DNA of 64,000 bases from Streptomyces sp. JB150 (GTDB lineage: Bacteria; Actinomycetota; Actinomycetes; Streptomycetales; Streptomycetaceae). Below the pieces are notes generated by a model. It had not been told where the DNA came from and ran no database searches. It worked only from the letters and a program-made list of their open reading frames with translations. Of the stretch, positions 33,344 through 41,926 are shown piece after piece. The first letter of the stretch is position 1, and each line of letters starts with the position of its first letter. The stretch covers positions 5,910,445-5,974,444 of the forward strand of contig NZ_CP049780.1 of assembly GCF_011193355.1 (NCBI RefSeq). The letters are read 5' to 3'. The position numbers were made by a program, and so were the translations under genes.

Positions 33344-34603
33344 TCAGACCGCGGGGTCCGCGGTGCGTTCCGCCGGCCGGGCGGACCCGGTTCCAAGGCT
33401 GCCGGAACGGCCCTGGAGCCAGTTCAGGAGGGGGCCCGCCATCGCTGTCGTCACCACGGCCATGACGACCATGAGGGAGTACAGGTCCGGGCCGAGGATG
33501 CCGAGGTCGCGGCCGACGTTCAGGACGATCAGTTCGGTCAGGCCGCGGGTGTTCATCAAGGTGGCGAGGGCGGCGGACTCGCGGGCCGGCATGCGGTGGA
33601 GGCGGGCCGCGGTGAAGGCGCCCGCGAACTTGCCGCCGATGGCCACCGCGAGGATCAGGCCCAGGTCGCCCAGTCCGCCGGCGTCCAGGCCGGAGAGGTC
33701 GACGCCGAGGCCCGCGACCAGGAAGAACACCGGCAGCAGCAGGGTGCCGCTCAGCTGGCCGAGGCGGTCGTGGACGTCGGCGCGCAGCCGTTCGGTGCCG
33801 GCGCGCGGGAGGACCGCGCCGAACAGGAAGGCGCCGAAGATGTAGTGCAGGCCCAGCCACTCGGTGGCGGCCGCGGACAGCAGCAGTCCCGCGAGGACAC
33901 CGGCGAGCACGCCCGGCGTGAGCCGCAGAGGGGTGGTGCGGGCCGCGAGCCGGCGCAGCAGCGGGCGTACGACGAACAACATGCCCAGCAGGTAGGGGAC
34001 GGCGAGCAGGATGCGCCACTCCTCCGGGCCGGCCGGTCCGCTGAGGGCGACCACGGCGGCCAGCAGTGACCAGGCGAGCACGTCGTCGACGGAGGCGCAG
34101 GCCAGCGCCACCACGCCGAGCGGGGTGCGCGCCATGCCGCGGTCGGTGAGGATGCGGGCCAGCACCGGGAACGCCGTGATCGACATGGCGATGCCCATGA
34201 ACAGCGTGAACGTCGTCCGGTCGGCGGCGGCGTGGTCGCGCAGCAGGTACAGGGCCAGCAGCGTGCCGAGGCCGAAGGGCAGCAGGATCGAGCTGAGCGA
34301 GACGGTCGCGGCGAGCCTGCCGATGCCGCGGATCAGGGCGGCGTCCCAGTCCAGGCCGATGATGAACATGAAGACGGCGATGCCGACCGCGGCCAGTGCG
34401 CCGAACAAGGGCCGTACGGAGTCGGGGAACAGGGCGTCGGAGACCGCCCCGTCGAACAGAGTCGGCCCCAGCGCGATGCCCGCCAGTACCTCCCCGATCA
34501 CCGCCGGCTGGCCCAGGCGCCGCGCCGCCGCGCCGAGCAGCCGGGCCAGGAGCACCAGAACGGCGAGTCCCGCCAGCAGGGACGTCGTCTGTTGAGCAGT
34601 CAT
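33344..34603 (-). CDS. Cation:proton antiporter (CPA2 family)
   Basis: Na+/H+ (or K+/H+) exchanger-like membrane protein, 419 residues from ATG 34603 (AAGGA seven bases upstream). About 12 helices. Family segments are GQPAVIGEVLAGIALGPTLF, FMFIIGLDWDAALI, AMSITAFPVLARILTDRG and CASVDDVLAWSLLA (the conserved Asp pair). ATLMNTRGLTELIVLNVGRDLGI is near the C-terminus. No regulatory TrkA domain is present. The conflict operon starts 89 bp downstream of its stop. Between 34604 and 34811 I see no further gene. Confidence 0.93.
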   Translation of the reverse strand: MTAQQTTSLLAGLAVLVLLARLLGAAARRLGQPAVIGEVLAGIALGPTLFDGAVSDALFPDSVRPLFGALAAVGIAVFMFIIGLDWDAALIRGIGRLAATVSLSSILLPFGLGTLLALYLLRDHAAADRTTFTLFMGIAMSITAFPVLARILTDRGMARTPLGVVALACASVDDVLAWSLLAAVVALSGPAGPEEWRILLAVPYLLGMLFVVRPLLRRLAARTTPLRLTPGVLAGVLAGLLLSAAATEWLGLHYIFGAFLFGAVLPRAGTERLRADVHDRLGQLSGTLLLPVFFLVAGLGVDLSGLDAGGLGDLGLILAVAIGGKFAGAFTAARLHRMPARESAALATLMNTRGLTELIVLNVGRDLGILGPDLYSLMVVMAVVTTAMAGPLLNWLQGRSGSLGTGSARPAERTADPAV

Positions 34604-34811
34604 GCCGCGATCCTTGCCGCCGGGGCGGCGGGGTGAACCGGTTGCGCGCCGGGGGCGAGGGCACCGAGGGCACGTGGGGGCGCATGGGCGGTGCGGTCTG
34701 CTTCCCGGGGGCGGAGGCCCGCTTCCGTCCTCGGGAAGCAGGCTGTGGAGGCCGGCTCGGAGCACGATGCCCTCGCCGCCGCCTTGAGGTCCGCGACATG
34801 GCGCCCGGTGC

Positions 34812-35810
34812 TCACGGGCTCAACAGGGTCCCCAGCCAGTCCAGTTGGCGTCGTACGTGGGCCGCCTCGCCGCCCTCGTGTCCGTTGAACGGATAGGCGT
34901 GCAGCTCACGGGGCGGATCGTGGTCGGTCAGCTCGCCGTAGCGGTTATAGGCGGCGTACGCGCCGCTGGGCGGGCAGACCGTGTCGCGCAGGCCGACGCC
35001 GAAGTGCGCGGGGGCGGCGGCACGGCGGGCGAAGGAGAGGCCCTCGACGTAGGAGAGGGTGCGCAGCGCGGCCGTCCCGGCGCCCCGGTGCACGGCGAGG
35101 TACGCGCAGATCTCGCCGTAGGGACCCTCGTCGGTGAGGTCGAGGGCGCGTCGGATGCCGCACAGCAGCGGGGCGGTGACGAGGACGGCCGCGAGGTCGG
35201 GGACCAGCCCGGCGACGGCCAATGCGAGCCCGCCGCCCTGGCTGTTGCCCACCGCCGCCACCCGCGCGGGGTCCACGCCGGGCAGCGCCCGCAGCGCGGC
35301 CACCGCACAGACCGCGTCGGTGATCAGCCGGCGGTAGTGGTAGTCGCGCGGGTCGAGCAGGCCGCGTACGGCGGGGCCCGGTCCGCCGGGGGCCGTGGCG
35401 TGCGGGTCCGGGGTCGCGCCGCCGCTGCCGTACCGGTCGCCCTGGCCGCGGTTGTCCATGAGCAGGTGGGCGTATCCGGCGGCGGGCCAGGTGAGCCGTT
35501 CGTGGGGCAGGCCCCGGCCGCGGCCGTAGCCGGCGTACTCGACGACGGCGGGCAGCGGCCCCGGCGACCCGGCCGGGCGGGTGTACCAGGCGCGCACCGG
35601 ATCGCCGGCGAAGCCCGGGAAGGTCACGTCCCAGGTGTCGAACAGCCGCAGTCCGGTGGCGACCGGGCGGGCGGACAGGACGGGTCCCGTCGGTCCGGGC
35701 GGCTCGGCCTCCCGGAGGGTGGCCTGCCAGAAGGCGTCGAAGCCGGCGGGCTCGTCCGGGGCGGGGCGGTGGTTCTCCAGTCGGTCCAGCGGCATGTCGA
35801 ACGCGGGCAC
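34812..35810 (-). CDS. Acetylxylan esterase (CE7)
   Basis: Carbohydrate esterase family 7, 332 residues from GTG 35810 (GGGAGG four bases upstream, preferred over an ATG 33 bases earlier). Motifs: LMDNRGQGDRYGSGG (RGQG), nucleophile AAVGNSQGGGLAL, acid VGLRDTVCPPSG and base NGHEGGEAAH. It would remove acetyl groups from xylo-oligosaccharides in the cytoplasm, as there is no signal peptide. It is divergent from the sugar ABC operon at 36043, with shared candidate operators between, and fits the adjacent GH39 and GH67 genes. Confidence 0.9.
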   Translation of the reverse strand: MPAFDMPLDRLENHRPAPDEPAGFDAFWQATLREAEPPGPTGPVLSARPVATGLRLFDTWDVTFPGFAGDPVRAWYTRPAGSPGPLPAVVEYAGYGRGRGLPHERLTWPAAGYAHLLMDNRGQGDRYGSGGATPDPHATAPGGPGPAVRGLLDPRDYHYRRLITDAVCAVAALRALPGVDPARVAAVGNSQGGGLALAVAGLVPDLAAVLVTAPLLCGIRRALDLTDEGPYGEICAYLAVHRGAGTAALRTLSYVEGLSFARRAAAPAHFGVGLRDTVCPPSGAYAAYNRYGELTDHDPPRELHAYPFNGHEGGEAAHVRRQLDWLGTLLSP

Positions 35811-36042
35811 GGCGCCTCCCAGGCATGAGGACAGAACTCTCATCCCCTCCGATCGTTACGGTCAAGCTTCTGAAACTTTCGGTTTGTCGCGAGCGGGAAA
35901 GTTCGCTGTTCGTACGGGAGTCGGCCGTCACGTGCGTGTCGTGTTGCTCAACTTCCGCTTGCGCAGCACCCATTGACACCCCTCTCGGCCCCACTTAAGT
36001 TGCGGCACCATTGCCGGAACATTCGTGGAGGCGCGAACTGAC
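35811..36042. promoter_or_regulatory. Divergent promoter region with GAAASTTTC-like sites
   Basis: The gap between the divergent CE7 and ABC permease genes holds GAAACTTTC (35872-35880) and, 16 bp on, GAAAGTTC (35897-35904). A palindromic GAAA/TTTC element has been reported upstream of actinomycete xylanase genes, so a xylan-responsive repressor site is a reasonable guess. The regulator gene is not in this window. Confidence 0.5.
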
Positions 36043-36969
36043 ATGACCAACCGGACCGTCGTGACGCGCCGCACCTGGCGGCAGGCGCTGCGCCGCGACT
36101 GGCAGCTGTACTCGCTGGCGGTGCTGCCGCTGCTGTTCTTCCTGGTCTTCCGCTATCTGCCGATGATCGGCAACGTGATCGCGTTCCGCCGTTTCGAGCC
36201 CGGGGGGTCGCTCTTCGGCGAGGAATGGGTGGGGCTGCGCTATGTCGAGATGTTCCTCAGCGACCCCACCTTCTGGCAGGTGTTCCGCAACACGCTGTGG
36301 ATCGGGGCGCTCACCCTCGTCTTCTGCTTCCCGATCCCGATCGTGCTGGCGCTGCTGCTGAACGAGGTGCGCACCCGCGCGCTGAAACGGTTCGTGCAGT
36401 CGGTGTCCTACCTGCCGCACTTCCTGTCGGTGGTGATCGTCGCCGGCATCACCCTGCAGATGCTGTCGACGGACGGCCCGGTCAACCACGTCCTCACCCG
36501 GCTCGGGCACGAGCCGGTCCGGTTCATCCAGGAACCCGAGTGGTTCCGCGCCATCTACGTCGGCTCGGAGGTCTGGCAGACCGCCGGCTGGGGCACGATC
36601 CTCTACCTGGCCGCGCTGACCACGATCGACGACGACCTGTACGAGGCGGCCCGGATCGACGGGGCGAACCGCTGGCGGCAGATCTGGCACGTCACCCTGC
36701 CCGGCATCCGCCCCACCATGATCACCCTGCTCATCCTCAACACCGGCACGTTCCTGGCCGTCGGGTTCGAGAAGATCCTGCTGCTGTACAACCCGCTGAC
36801 CTACCCGACCGCCGACGTCATCTCGACGTACCTGTACCGCACGGGCGTGGAGTCCAACAGCTTCAGCTACGCCGCCGCGATCGGCCTGTTCGAGGCGGTC
36901 ATCGGGCTCGTCCTGATCACGACCGCCAACCAGCTGTCGCGTCGCACGGTGGGGACGAGCCTGTGGTGA
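36043..36969 (+). CDS. Oligosaccharide ABC transporter permease (LplB type)
   Basis: First permease of a carbohydrate importer, 308 residues. ATG 36043 is preferred over GTG 36025 because GGAGG lies within the latter. Six helices, starting LYSLAVLPLLFFLVFRYLPMIG. The cytoplasmic EAA loop is DDDLYEAARIDGANRWRQIW, followed by VTLPGIRPTM. The stop overlaps the second permease start (GTGA). The LplB/YtcP class commonly serves complex polysaccharide fragments, in line with the downstream xylosidase. The ATPase (an MsiK-like shared subunit) is not encoded here. Confidence 0.93.
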   Translation: MTNRTVVTRRTWRQALRRDWQLYSLAVLPLLFFLVFRYLPMIGNVIAFRRFEPGGSLFGEEWVGLRYVEMFLSDPTFWQVFRNTLWIGALTLVFCFPIPIVLALLLNEVRTRALKRFVQSVSYLPHFLSVVIVAGITLQMLSTDGPVNHVLTRLGHEPVRFIQEPEWFRAIYVGSEVWQTAGWGTILYLAALTTIDDDLYEAARIDGANRWRQIWHVTLPGIRPTMITLLILNTGTFLAVGFEKILLLYNPLTYPTADVISTYLYRTGVESNSFSYAAAIGLFEAVIGLVLITTANQLSRRTVGTSLW

Positions 36970-37835
36970 GGCCGAGCCGCTCCTACCGGGTCTTCCAGGG
37001 CGTCAACGCGGTCGTCCTCACCCTGGTCGTGATCGTCACCCTCTACCCCTTCGTCAACATCATCGCCCGCTCCTTCAGCGGCGAACGGCACATCCGGGCC
37101 GGCGAGGTGACGCTGTGGCCGAAGGGGTTCGACCTCACCACGTACGACATCGTCTTCCACGACGCGATGTTCTGGCGGAACTACGGCAACACCGTGTACT
37201 ACACGGTCGTCTCCACCGCCATCGCCATGGTCCTGACGACCTGTTACGCGTACGTGCTGTCGAAGAAGCGGCTCAAGGGGCGCGGTCTGCTCGTCGGGAT
37301 CGCCGTGTTCACCATGTTCTTCACCGGCGGGCTGATCCCGAACTACGTGCTGATCACCAGCCTGGGCCTGAAGAACACGGTGTGGGCGCTGGCCCTGCCC
37401 AACGCGATCAGCGTGTTCAACCTGCTGGTGATGAAGGCGTTCTTCGAGAACCTGCCGAGCGAGCTGGAGGAGGCCGCCCAGATCGACGGTCTGAGTACCT
37501 ACGGCATCCTCGCCCGGATCGTGCTGCCGCTGTCCAAGGCGGTCGTCGCGACCATGGTGCTGTTCTACTCGGTGTCCTTCTGGAACTCCTGGTTCGGCGC
37601 GTTCCTCTACCTGGACCGCACCGAGCTGATGCCGGTCACCGTCTATCTGCGCAACCTCATCGCGGGCGCCACCGGCGGCGGCAACGCCGGGGCGGGCACC
37701 GAACAGCTCAGCCAGGTCGCGGCGAACATCCAGGCCGTCACCATCGTGCTCACCTCGCTGCCGATCCTGTGCGTGTACCCGTTCGTCCAGCGCTACTTCG
37801 TCTCCGGCGTGATGCTCGGCGCGGTCAAGGGCTGA
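36966..37835 (+). CDS. Oligosaccharide ABC transporter permease (YtcP type)
   Basis: Second permease, 289 residues from GTG 36966 within a GTGA overlap. Helices begin VNAVVLTLVVIVTLYPFVNII. The EAA loop reads LPSELEEAAQIDGLSTYGILARIVLPLS. The C-terminus YPFVQRYFVSGVMLGAVKG is characteristic of the YtcP class. Works with the preceding permease and the following binding protein to import oligosaccharides. Confidence 0.94.
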   Translation: MRPSRSYRVFQGVNAVVLTLVVIVTLYPFVNIIARSFSGERHIRAGEVTLWPKGFDLTTYDIVFHDAMFWRNYGNTVYYTVVSTAIAMVLTTCYAYVLSKKRLKGRGLLVGIAVFTMFFTGGLIPNYVLITSLGLKNTVWALALPNAISVFNLLVMKAFFENLPSELEEAAQIDGLSTYGILARIVLPLSKAVVATMVLFYSVSFWNSWFGAFLYLDRTELMPVTVYLRNLIAGATGGGNAGAGTEQLSQVAANIQAVTIVLTSLPILCVYPFVQRYFVSGVMLGAVKG

Positions 37836-37879
37836 CCCGCCCGCGCACTCGACGGCCCTACGGAACAAGGGAGTCCGAC

Positions 37880-39535
37880 GTGAAGAACACAGGCCGGCTG
37901 TCGCGGCGCCAGGTCCTCGCCGCCGCGGGGTTCGCCGGACTCGCCGCGGCCACCGGATGCGGTGGCGGCGACGACGGAGGGGACGGCAAGGACCTGTCGC
38001 GCAAGAAGGACGGCGCGATGAAGGACTACCGCGCCGGAGAGCCGTTCAAGGCCACCAAGCCGCTCACCTTCGACGTGCTGCACAACAACAACCCGGTCTA
38101 CCCGCTCAAGGACGACTGGCTGTTCTGGGAGGAGCTGACCCGGCGCACCGGCGTCACCCTGAAACCCATCGCCGTGCCCCTGGCCGACTACGAGAAGAAG
38201 CGCAGCGTCCTCATCGGTTCGGGCGACGCCCCCTTCCTGATCCCGAAGACCTACCACCCCTCCGAGACCGCGTTCGTGTCGTCCGGCGCGATCCTCCCCG
38301 TCAGCGACTACGTCCACCTCATGCCCCACTTCCAGGCGGCGGTGCGCAAGTGGCGGCTCCAGCCGGAGCTGGACTCCATCCGCCAGTCCGACGGCAGGTT
38401 CTATCTGCTGCCCGGACTGCACGAGAAGGTCAGGTCCGGCTACTCGCTGGCGCTGCGCACGGACGTCCTGGACCGCCTCGGCCTGACCGCGCCCGCCACC
38501 TGGGACGAGGTCCGCGAGGTCCTCACCGCGATCCGAGGGGAGTACCCCGACCGCTACCCCCTCTCCGACCGCTGGAGCACCAACACCCCCTACCCGGCCG
38601 CCGCCCTGTTCAGCTACCTCGGCCAGGCCTACGGGGTGCGGGCCGGGTGGACGTACACCAACATCAGCTGGGACGCGAACGCGCGCACCTTCGTCTTCAC
38701 CGGGGCCACCGACGCCTTCCGGCAGATGATCGAGTTCGTGCGCGGGCTGGTCGCCGAGAACCTGATCGACCCGGAGAGCTTCACCCAGACCGACGACGAG
38801 GCCGTGCAGAAGCTGCTGGGCGAGAAGACCTTCGCGATCAGCGCCAACCCGCAGGAGCTGGTGCAGAACTACCGCTACAACCTGAGCAAGCAGGTCAAGG
38901 GCGCGCGGATCGACATGGTGCCGGTGCCGCTCGGCCCCGCCGGCCCCGTGGTGCTGGGCGGCGCCCGCCTGGAGAACGGCGTGATGATCTCCAGCGAGGC
39001 GCTCAAGAGCGACCACTTCGTCGCGCTGCTGCAGTTCACGGACTGGCTCTGGTACTCGGACGAGGGCCAGCGGTTCGCCCGGTGGGGCGTCGAGGGCGTC
39101 ACCTACACCCGCTCCGGCGGACGGTACCGGCCGAAGGACGGCATCAGCCTCATGGGCTCCGACCCGGACGCCCCCAAGGACCTCCAGAAGGACTACGGCT
39201 TCTCCAACGGCGTCTTCGCCTACGGCGGCAGCTGGGAACTGGTCTCCTCCACGTTCGGCCCCGACGAGCAGCGGTTCCAGGACGCCATGTCCCGGCGCCG
39301 GCAGCTGCCCGTCGACCCCGCCCACCCGCTGCGGGCCACCGAGCAGGAACAGGCGCAGCTGTGGGAGACCCCGCTGCGCGACCACGTCACCCAGAACACC
39401 CTCAAGTTCGTCCTCGGCAAGCGCCCCTTGTCGCAGTGGGGCGACTACGTCGGCGAGCTGAAGGCGAAGAACATGGACCGCCTCGTCGACCTGCACAACC
39501 AGGCCCGCGAACGCTTCGCGAAGGAGAACGGATGA
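37880..39535 (+). CDS. Sugar ABC transporter substrate-binding lipoprotein
   Basis: Extracellular binding protein of the importer, 551 residues from GTG 37880 (AAGGGAG six bases upstream). The N-terminus combines a twin-arginine pattern (RLSRRQVLAAAGFAGLA) with a lipobox ending ATGC, so it may be a Tat-exported lipoprotein. The mature part has the LplA-like form (LTFDVLHNNNPVYPLKDDWLF, GRFYLLPGLHEKVRSGYSLALRTDVLDRLGL). The stop overlaps the GH39 start (ATGA). Substrate by context: glucurono-xylo-oligosaccharides. Confidence 0.93.
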   Translation: MKNTGRLSRRQVLAAAGFAGLAAATGCGGGDDGGDGKDLSRKKDGAMKDYRAGEPFKATKPLTFDVLHNNNPVYPLKDDWLFWEELTRRTGVTLKPIAVPLADYEKKRSVLIGSGDAPFLIPKTYHPSETAFVSSGAILPVSDYVHLMPHFQAAVRKWRLQPELDSIRQSDGRFYLLPGLHEKVRSGYSLALRTDVLDRLGLTAPATWDEVREVLTAIRGEYPDRYPLSDRWSTNTPYPAAALFSYLGQAYGVRAGWTYTNISWDANARTFVFTGATDAFRQMIEFVRGLVAENLIDPESFTQTDDEAVQKLLGEKTFAISANPQELVQNYRYNLSKQVKGARIDMVPVPLGPAGPVVLGGARLENGVMISSEALKSDHFVALLQFTDWLWYSDEGQRFARWGVEGVTYTRSGGRYRPKDGISLMGSDPDAPKDLQKDYGFSNGVFAYGGSWELVSSTFGPDEQRFQDAMSRRRQLPVDPAHPLRATEQEQAQLWETPLRDHVTQNTLKFVLGKRPLSQWGDYVGELKAKNMDRLVDLHNQARERFAKENG

Positions 39536-41040
39536 TCCACGTCCCCGAGGGACCGGGCCGTCCCTTCCCCGACGCCTGGCGCTTCTGCGTCGGCACCGGA
39601 CGCCTCGACCTCGCCCTGCGCAGCGACTACCGCGCATCACTGGCCCGGATCCAGCAGGACATCGGCTTCCGCCACATCCGCGGCCACGGCCTGCTCAGCG
39701 ACGGCATGGGCGTGCACCGCCCCTACACCTGGCAGGACACCCGCCGCGTCCGCCACTCCTTCACCTACGTCGACCAGGTCGTCGACGCCTACCTGGAGCT
39801 GGGCATCCGGCCCTTCCTCGAACTCGGCTTCATGCCCCAGGCGCTGGCCTCCGGCGACCAGACCGTCTTCTGGTGGCGCGGCAACGTCACCCCGCCGGCC
39901 GACGAACGCGAATGGGCGGCGCTGGTCCGCGCCCTGCTCCGGCACCTCGTCGACCGCTATGGCCTCGCCGAGGTGCGCACCTGGCCCGTCGAGGTGTGGA
40001 ACGAGCCCAACCTGCCCGACTTCTGGCAAAACGCGGACGAGGCGGCCTACCACCGGCTGTACGAGGTGACCGCGCACGCCGTGAAGGAGGTGGACGCCTC
40101 GCTCCAGGTGGGCGGGCCCGCGATCTCACCCGGCGCCGACGACTGGCTGGACCGCTTCGCCGAGTTCACCGAACGCCACGACGTCCCCGTCGACTTCGTC
40201 TCCAAGCACGCCTACACCTCCGGCCCCGCCCAGCACGTGCCGTTCGGCTCCTACCAGACGCTCGCCCCCGCCGAAGACCTGCTGGAGCAGTTCGGCACGC
40301 CCCGCGAGCGGCTGAAGGGCACCCGCCTGGCCGGAGCGCCCGTCCACATCACCGAGTTCAACTCCTCCTACTGCCCCGACAACCCCGTCCACGACACCGC
40401 CTTCAACGCCGCCTACCTGGCCCCCGTCCTCGCCCACGGCGGCGACCACGCCGACTCCTTCTCCTACTGGACGTTCAGCGACGTGTTCGAGGAGGCCGGC
40501 GTCCCCACCACGTTCTTCCACGGCGGCTTCGGCCTGCTCACCCACCGGCAGGTCCGCAAACCCACCTACCACCTGTACGCGTTCATGGCCCGCACGGGCC
40601 ACGAACTGCTCGCCCGGGGCGACGACCACCTCGTCACCCGCCACCCCGACGGCCGCGTCACCGTCCTCGCCTGGGCGCCCGTCGACCCGGCCGGCCGGAC
40701 GCCGGGCCCCGAGCGGCACCGGCTGCGGCTGCTGCTGCCGCTGGACGCCACGGAGGCCTTCGTCCGCCGGTCCACCGTCGACGAGGAGTACGGCAACGCG
40801 CGCACCGCCTGGCAGCGCATGGGCAGCCCCCGCTCACCCGACCGGCGCCAGCTCGGCATCCTGCACGAGGCCGCCGAGCCGGGGCGCCGGCACCTGCGAC
40901 TGCCGGTGGCCGACGGCCGGGTGGACCTGGACCTCACCCTCGCCCGGCACGAGGTCACGCTCGTCGAGGTCAGCCCCGTACGGGACGAGAGCCCGCCCTG
41001 GGCCGACGACCGGCGGCTGCTCGGAAGGGAGCCGGAGTGA
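39532..41040 (+). CDS. GH39 beta-xylosidase family glycoside hydrolase
   Basis: Cytoplasmic glycosidase, 502 residues, no signal peptide. Acid/base in WPVEVWNEPNLPDFW and nucleophile in PVHITEFNSSYCPDN, both typical for GH39 with the expected about 100-residue spacing. GFRHIRGHGLLSDGMGV near the N-terminus also matches beta-xylosidases. A C-terminal beta-rich region (residues about 380-500) completes the fold. ATGA overlap with the binding protein gene and GTGA overlap with the DUF624 gene place it inside the operon. It likely cleaves imported xylo-oligosaccharides. Confidence 0.92.
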   Translation: MIHVPEGPGRPFPDAWRFCVGTGRLDLALRSDYRASLARIQQDIGFRHIRGHGLLSDGMGVHRPYTWQDTRRVRHSFTYVDQVVDAYLELGIRPFLELGFMPQALASGDQTVFWWRGNVTPPADEREWAALVRALLRHLVDRYGLAEVRTWPVEVWNEPNLPDFWQNADEAAYHRLYEVTAHAVKEVDASLQVGGPAISPGADDWLDRFAEFTERHDVPVDFVSKHAYTSGPAQHVPFGSYQTLAPAEDLLEQFGTPRERLKGTRLAGAPVHITEFNSSYCPDNPVHDTAFNAAYLAPVLAHGGDHADSFSYWTFSDVFEEAGVPTTFFHGGFGLLTHRQVRKPTYHLYAFMARTGHELLARGDDHLVTRHPDGRVTVLAWAPVDPAGRTPGPERHRLRLLLPLDATEAFVRRSTVDEEYGNARTAWQRMGSPRSPDRRQLGILHEAAEPGRRHLRLPVADGRVDLDLTLARHEVTLVEVSPVRDESPPWADDRRLLGREPE

Positions 41041-41717
41041 GCGCGCCGGCGGTCTCCTTCGGCACCGGCCCCCTCTCCCGGGCCGCCGCCCTGATCCACA
41101 CCCTCCTCACCGTCGAGGCGCTGCTGCTGGCGACCGCCGCGCCGGGCCTGGCCGGGCTGCTCCTGCTGGGCCCGGACCCGTCGAACCTGCCCCTGGCCGC
41201 CGTATGCCTGCTGCCGCTCGGCCCGGCGGTGTCCGCCGCCGTCTACGCCCTGCACCGCCGCAGCCGCGACCTCACCGACCTGCACCCGGCCCGCGCCTTC
41301 CTGCGCGGCTGGCGGCTGAACGCCGTCCCCGCGCTGCGACTGTGGGCACCGCTGCTCGGCTGGCTCACCCTCATCGCCTTCACCCTCACCCACTTCACCG
41401 CGACCGGCCTGCCCCGCTGGTGGGCGGCGCTGCTCGCCGCGACCGGCGCCGGCGGGCTGCTGTGGGGCGCGCACGCCCTGCTGCTGACCTCCCTGTTCAC
41501 CTTCCGCGCCCGCGACACCGCCCGGCTCGCCGCCTGGTTCCTGCTCCGCCACGGCCGCACCACCCTGGCCGCCGCCTCGCTGACCGTCCTGGCCGGCGCG
41601 CTCACCGTGCTGCTCGGCGAGGCCCTGGCCGCCGTGGCGGCCGCCCCGCTGCTGCTGTCCCTGCTGCACGCGGGCCGCCCGGTGATCGCCGAGACGGAAC
41701 GGGAGTTCACCGCATGA
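41037..41717 (+). CDS. DUF624 (YesL-like) membrane protein
   Basis: A 226-residue membrane protein with about five or six helices (ALIHTLLTVEALLLATA, LAAVCLLPLGPAVSAAVYAL, LWAPLLGWLTLIAFTLTHF and others). DUF624/YesL proteins accompany LplB-type sugar importers in polysaccharide utilisation loci, as here. GTG start overlaps the GH39 stop; the stop overlaps the GH42 remnant start (ATGA). Function unknown. Confidence 0.85.
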   Translation: MSAPAVSFGTGPLSRAAALIHTLLTVEALLLATAAPGLAGLLLLGPDPSNLPLAAVCLLPLGPAVSAAVYALHRRSRDLTDLHPARAFLRGWRLNAVPALRLWAPLLGWLTLIAFTLTHFTATGLPRWWAALLAATGAGGLLWGAHALLLTSLFTFRARDTARLAAWFLLRHGRTTLAAASLTVLAGALTVLLGEALAAVAAAPLLLSLLHAGRPVIAETEREFTA

Positions 41718-41926
41718 CCGCGCCCCGCACCGAGCGGATCGCGTACGGCGGCGACTACCACCCCGAGCAGTGGCCCGAGCCGGTGGGGGACGACGGCCAC
41801 CGGCTGTTCACGCGCGTCCGGATCGACACCCTCACCGTCGGGGTCTTCGCTCGGTCCCTCACCCAGCCCGCCAGCGACGCGCTCCCGCTCGCCGCTCGGG
41901 ACGTGGCCGTGCTGCGGCTTCAGTAG
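41714..41926 (+). pseudogene. Truncated GH42 beta-galactosidase remnant
   Basis: A 70-codon frame starting in the usual ATGA overlap. Residues 7-50 match the beginning of GH42 beta-galactosidases (ERIAYGGDYHPEQWPE, then LTVGVFARSLTQP) with substitutions such as FARS for FSWA. The following about 20 residues (SDALPLAARDVAVLRLQ) do not match, and a stop ends the frame. About 90 percent of a normal GH42 enzyme (about 650-700 residues) is missing. The last 7 bp overlap the convergent alpha-glucuronidase stop. A deletion that brought the GH67 gene next to the operon is likely. Confidence 0.8.

Noticed and set aside
32049..34799. 916-residue frame fusing the antiporter region to the hydrolase
   Set aside because: The upstream part is a shadow frame of the antiporter gene. 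The ATG at 33254 begins the real protein with a beta strand and HGTG.
37957..41040. Long in-frame extension of the GH39 gene
   Set aside because: The 5' part is an Arg/Pro-rich shadow of the binding protein gene; GH39 starts in the ATGA overlap at 39532.
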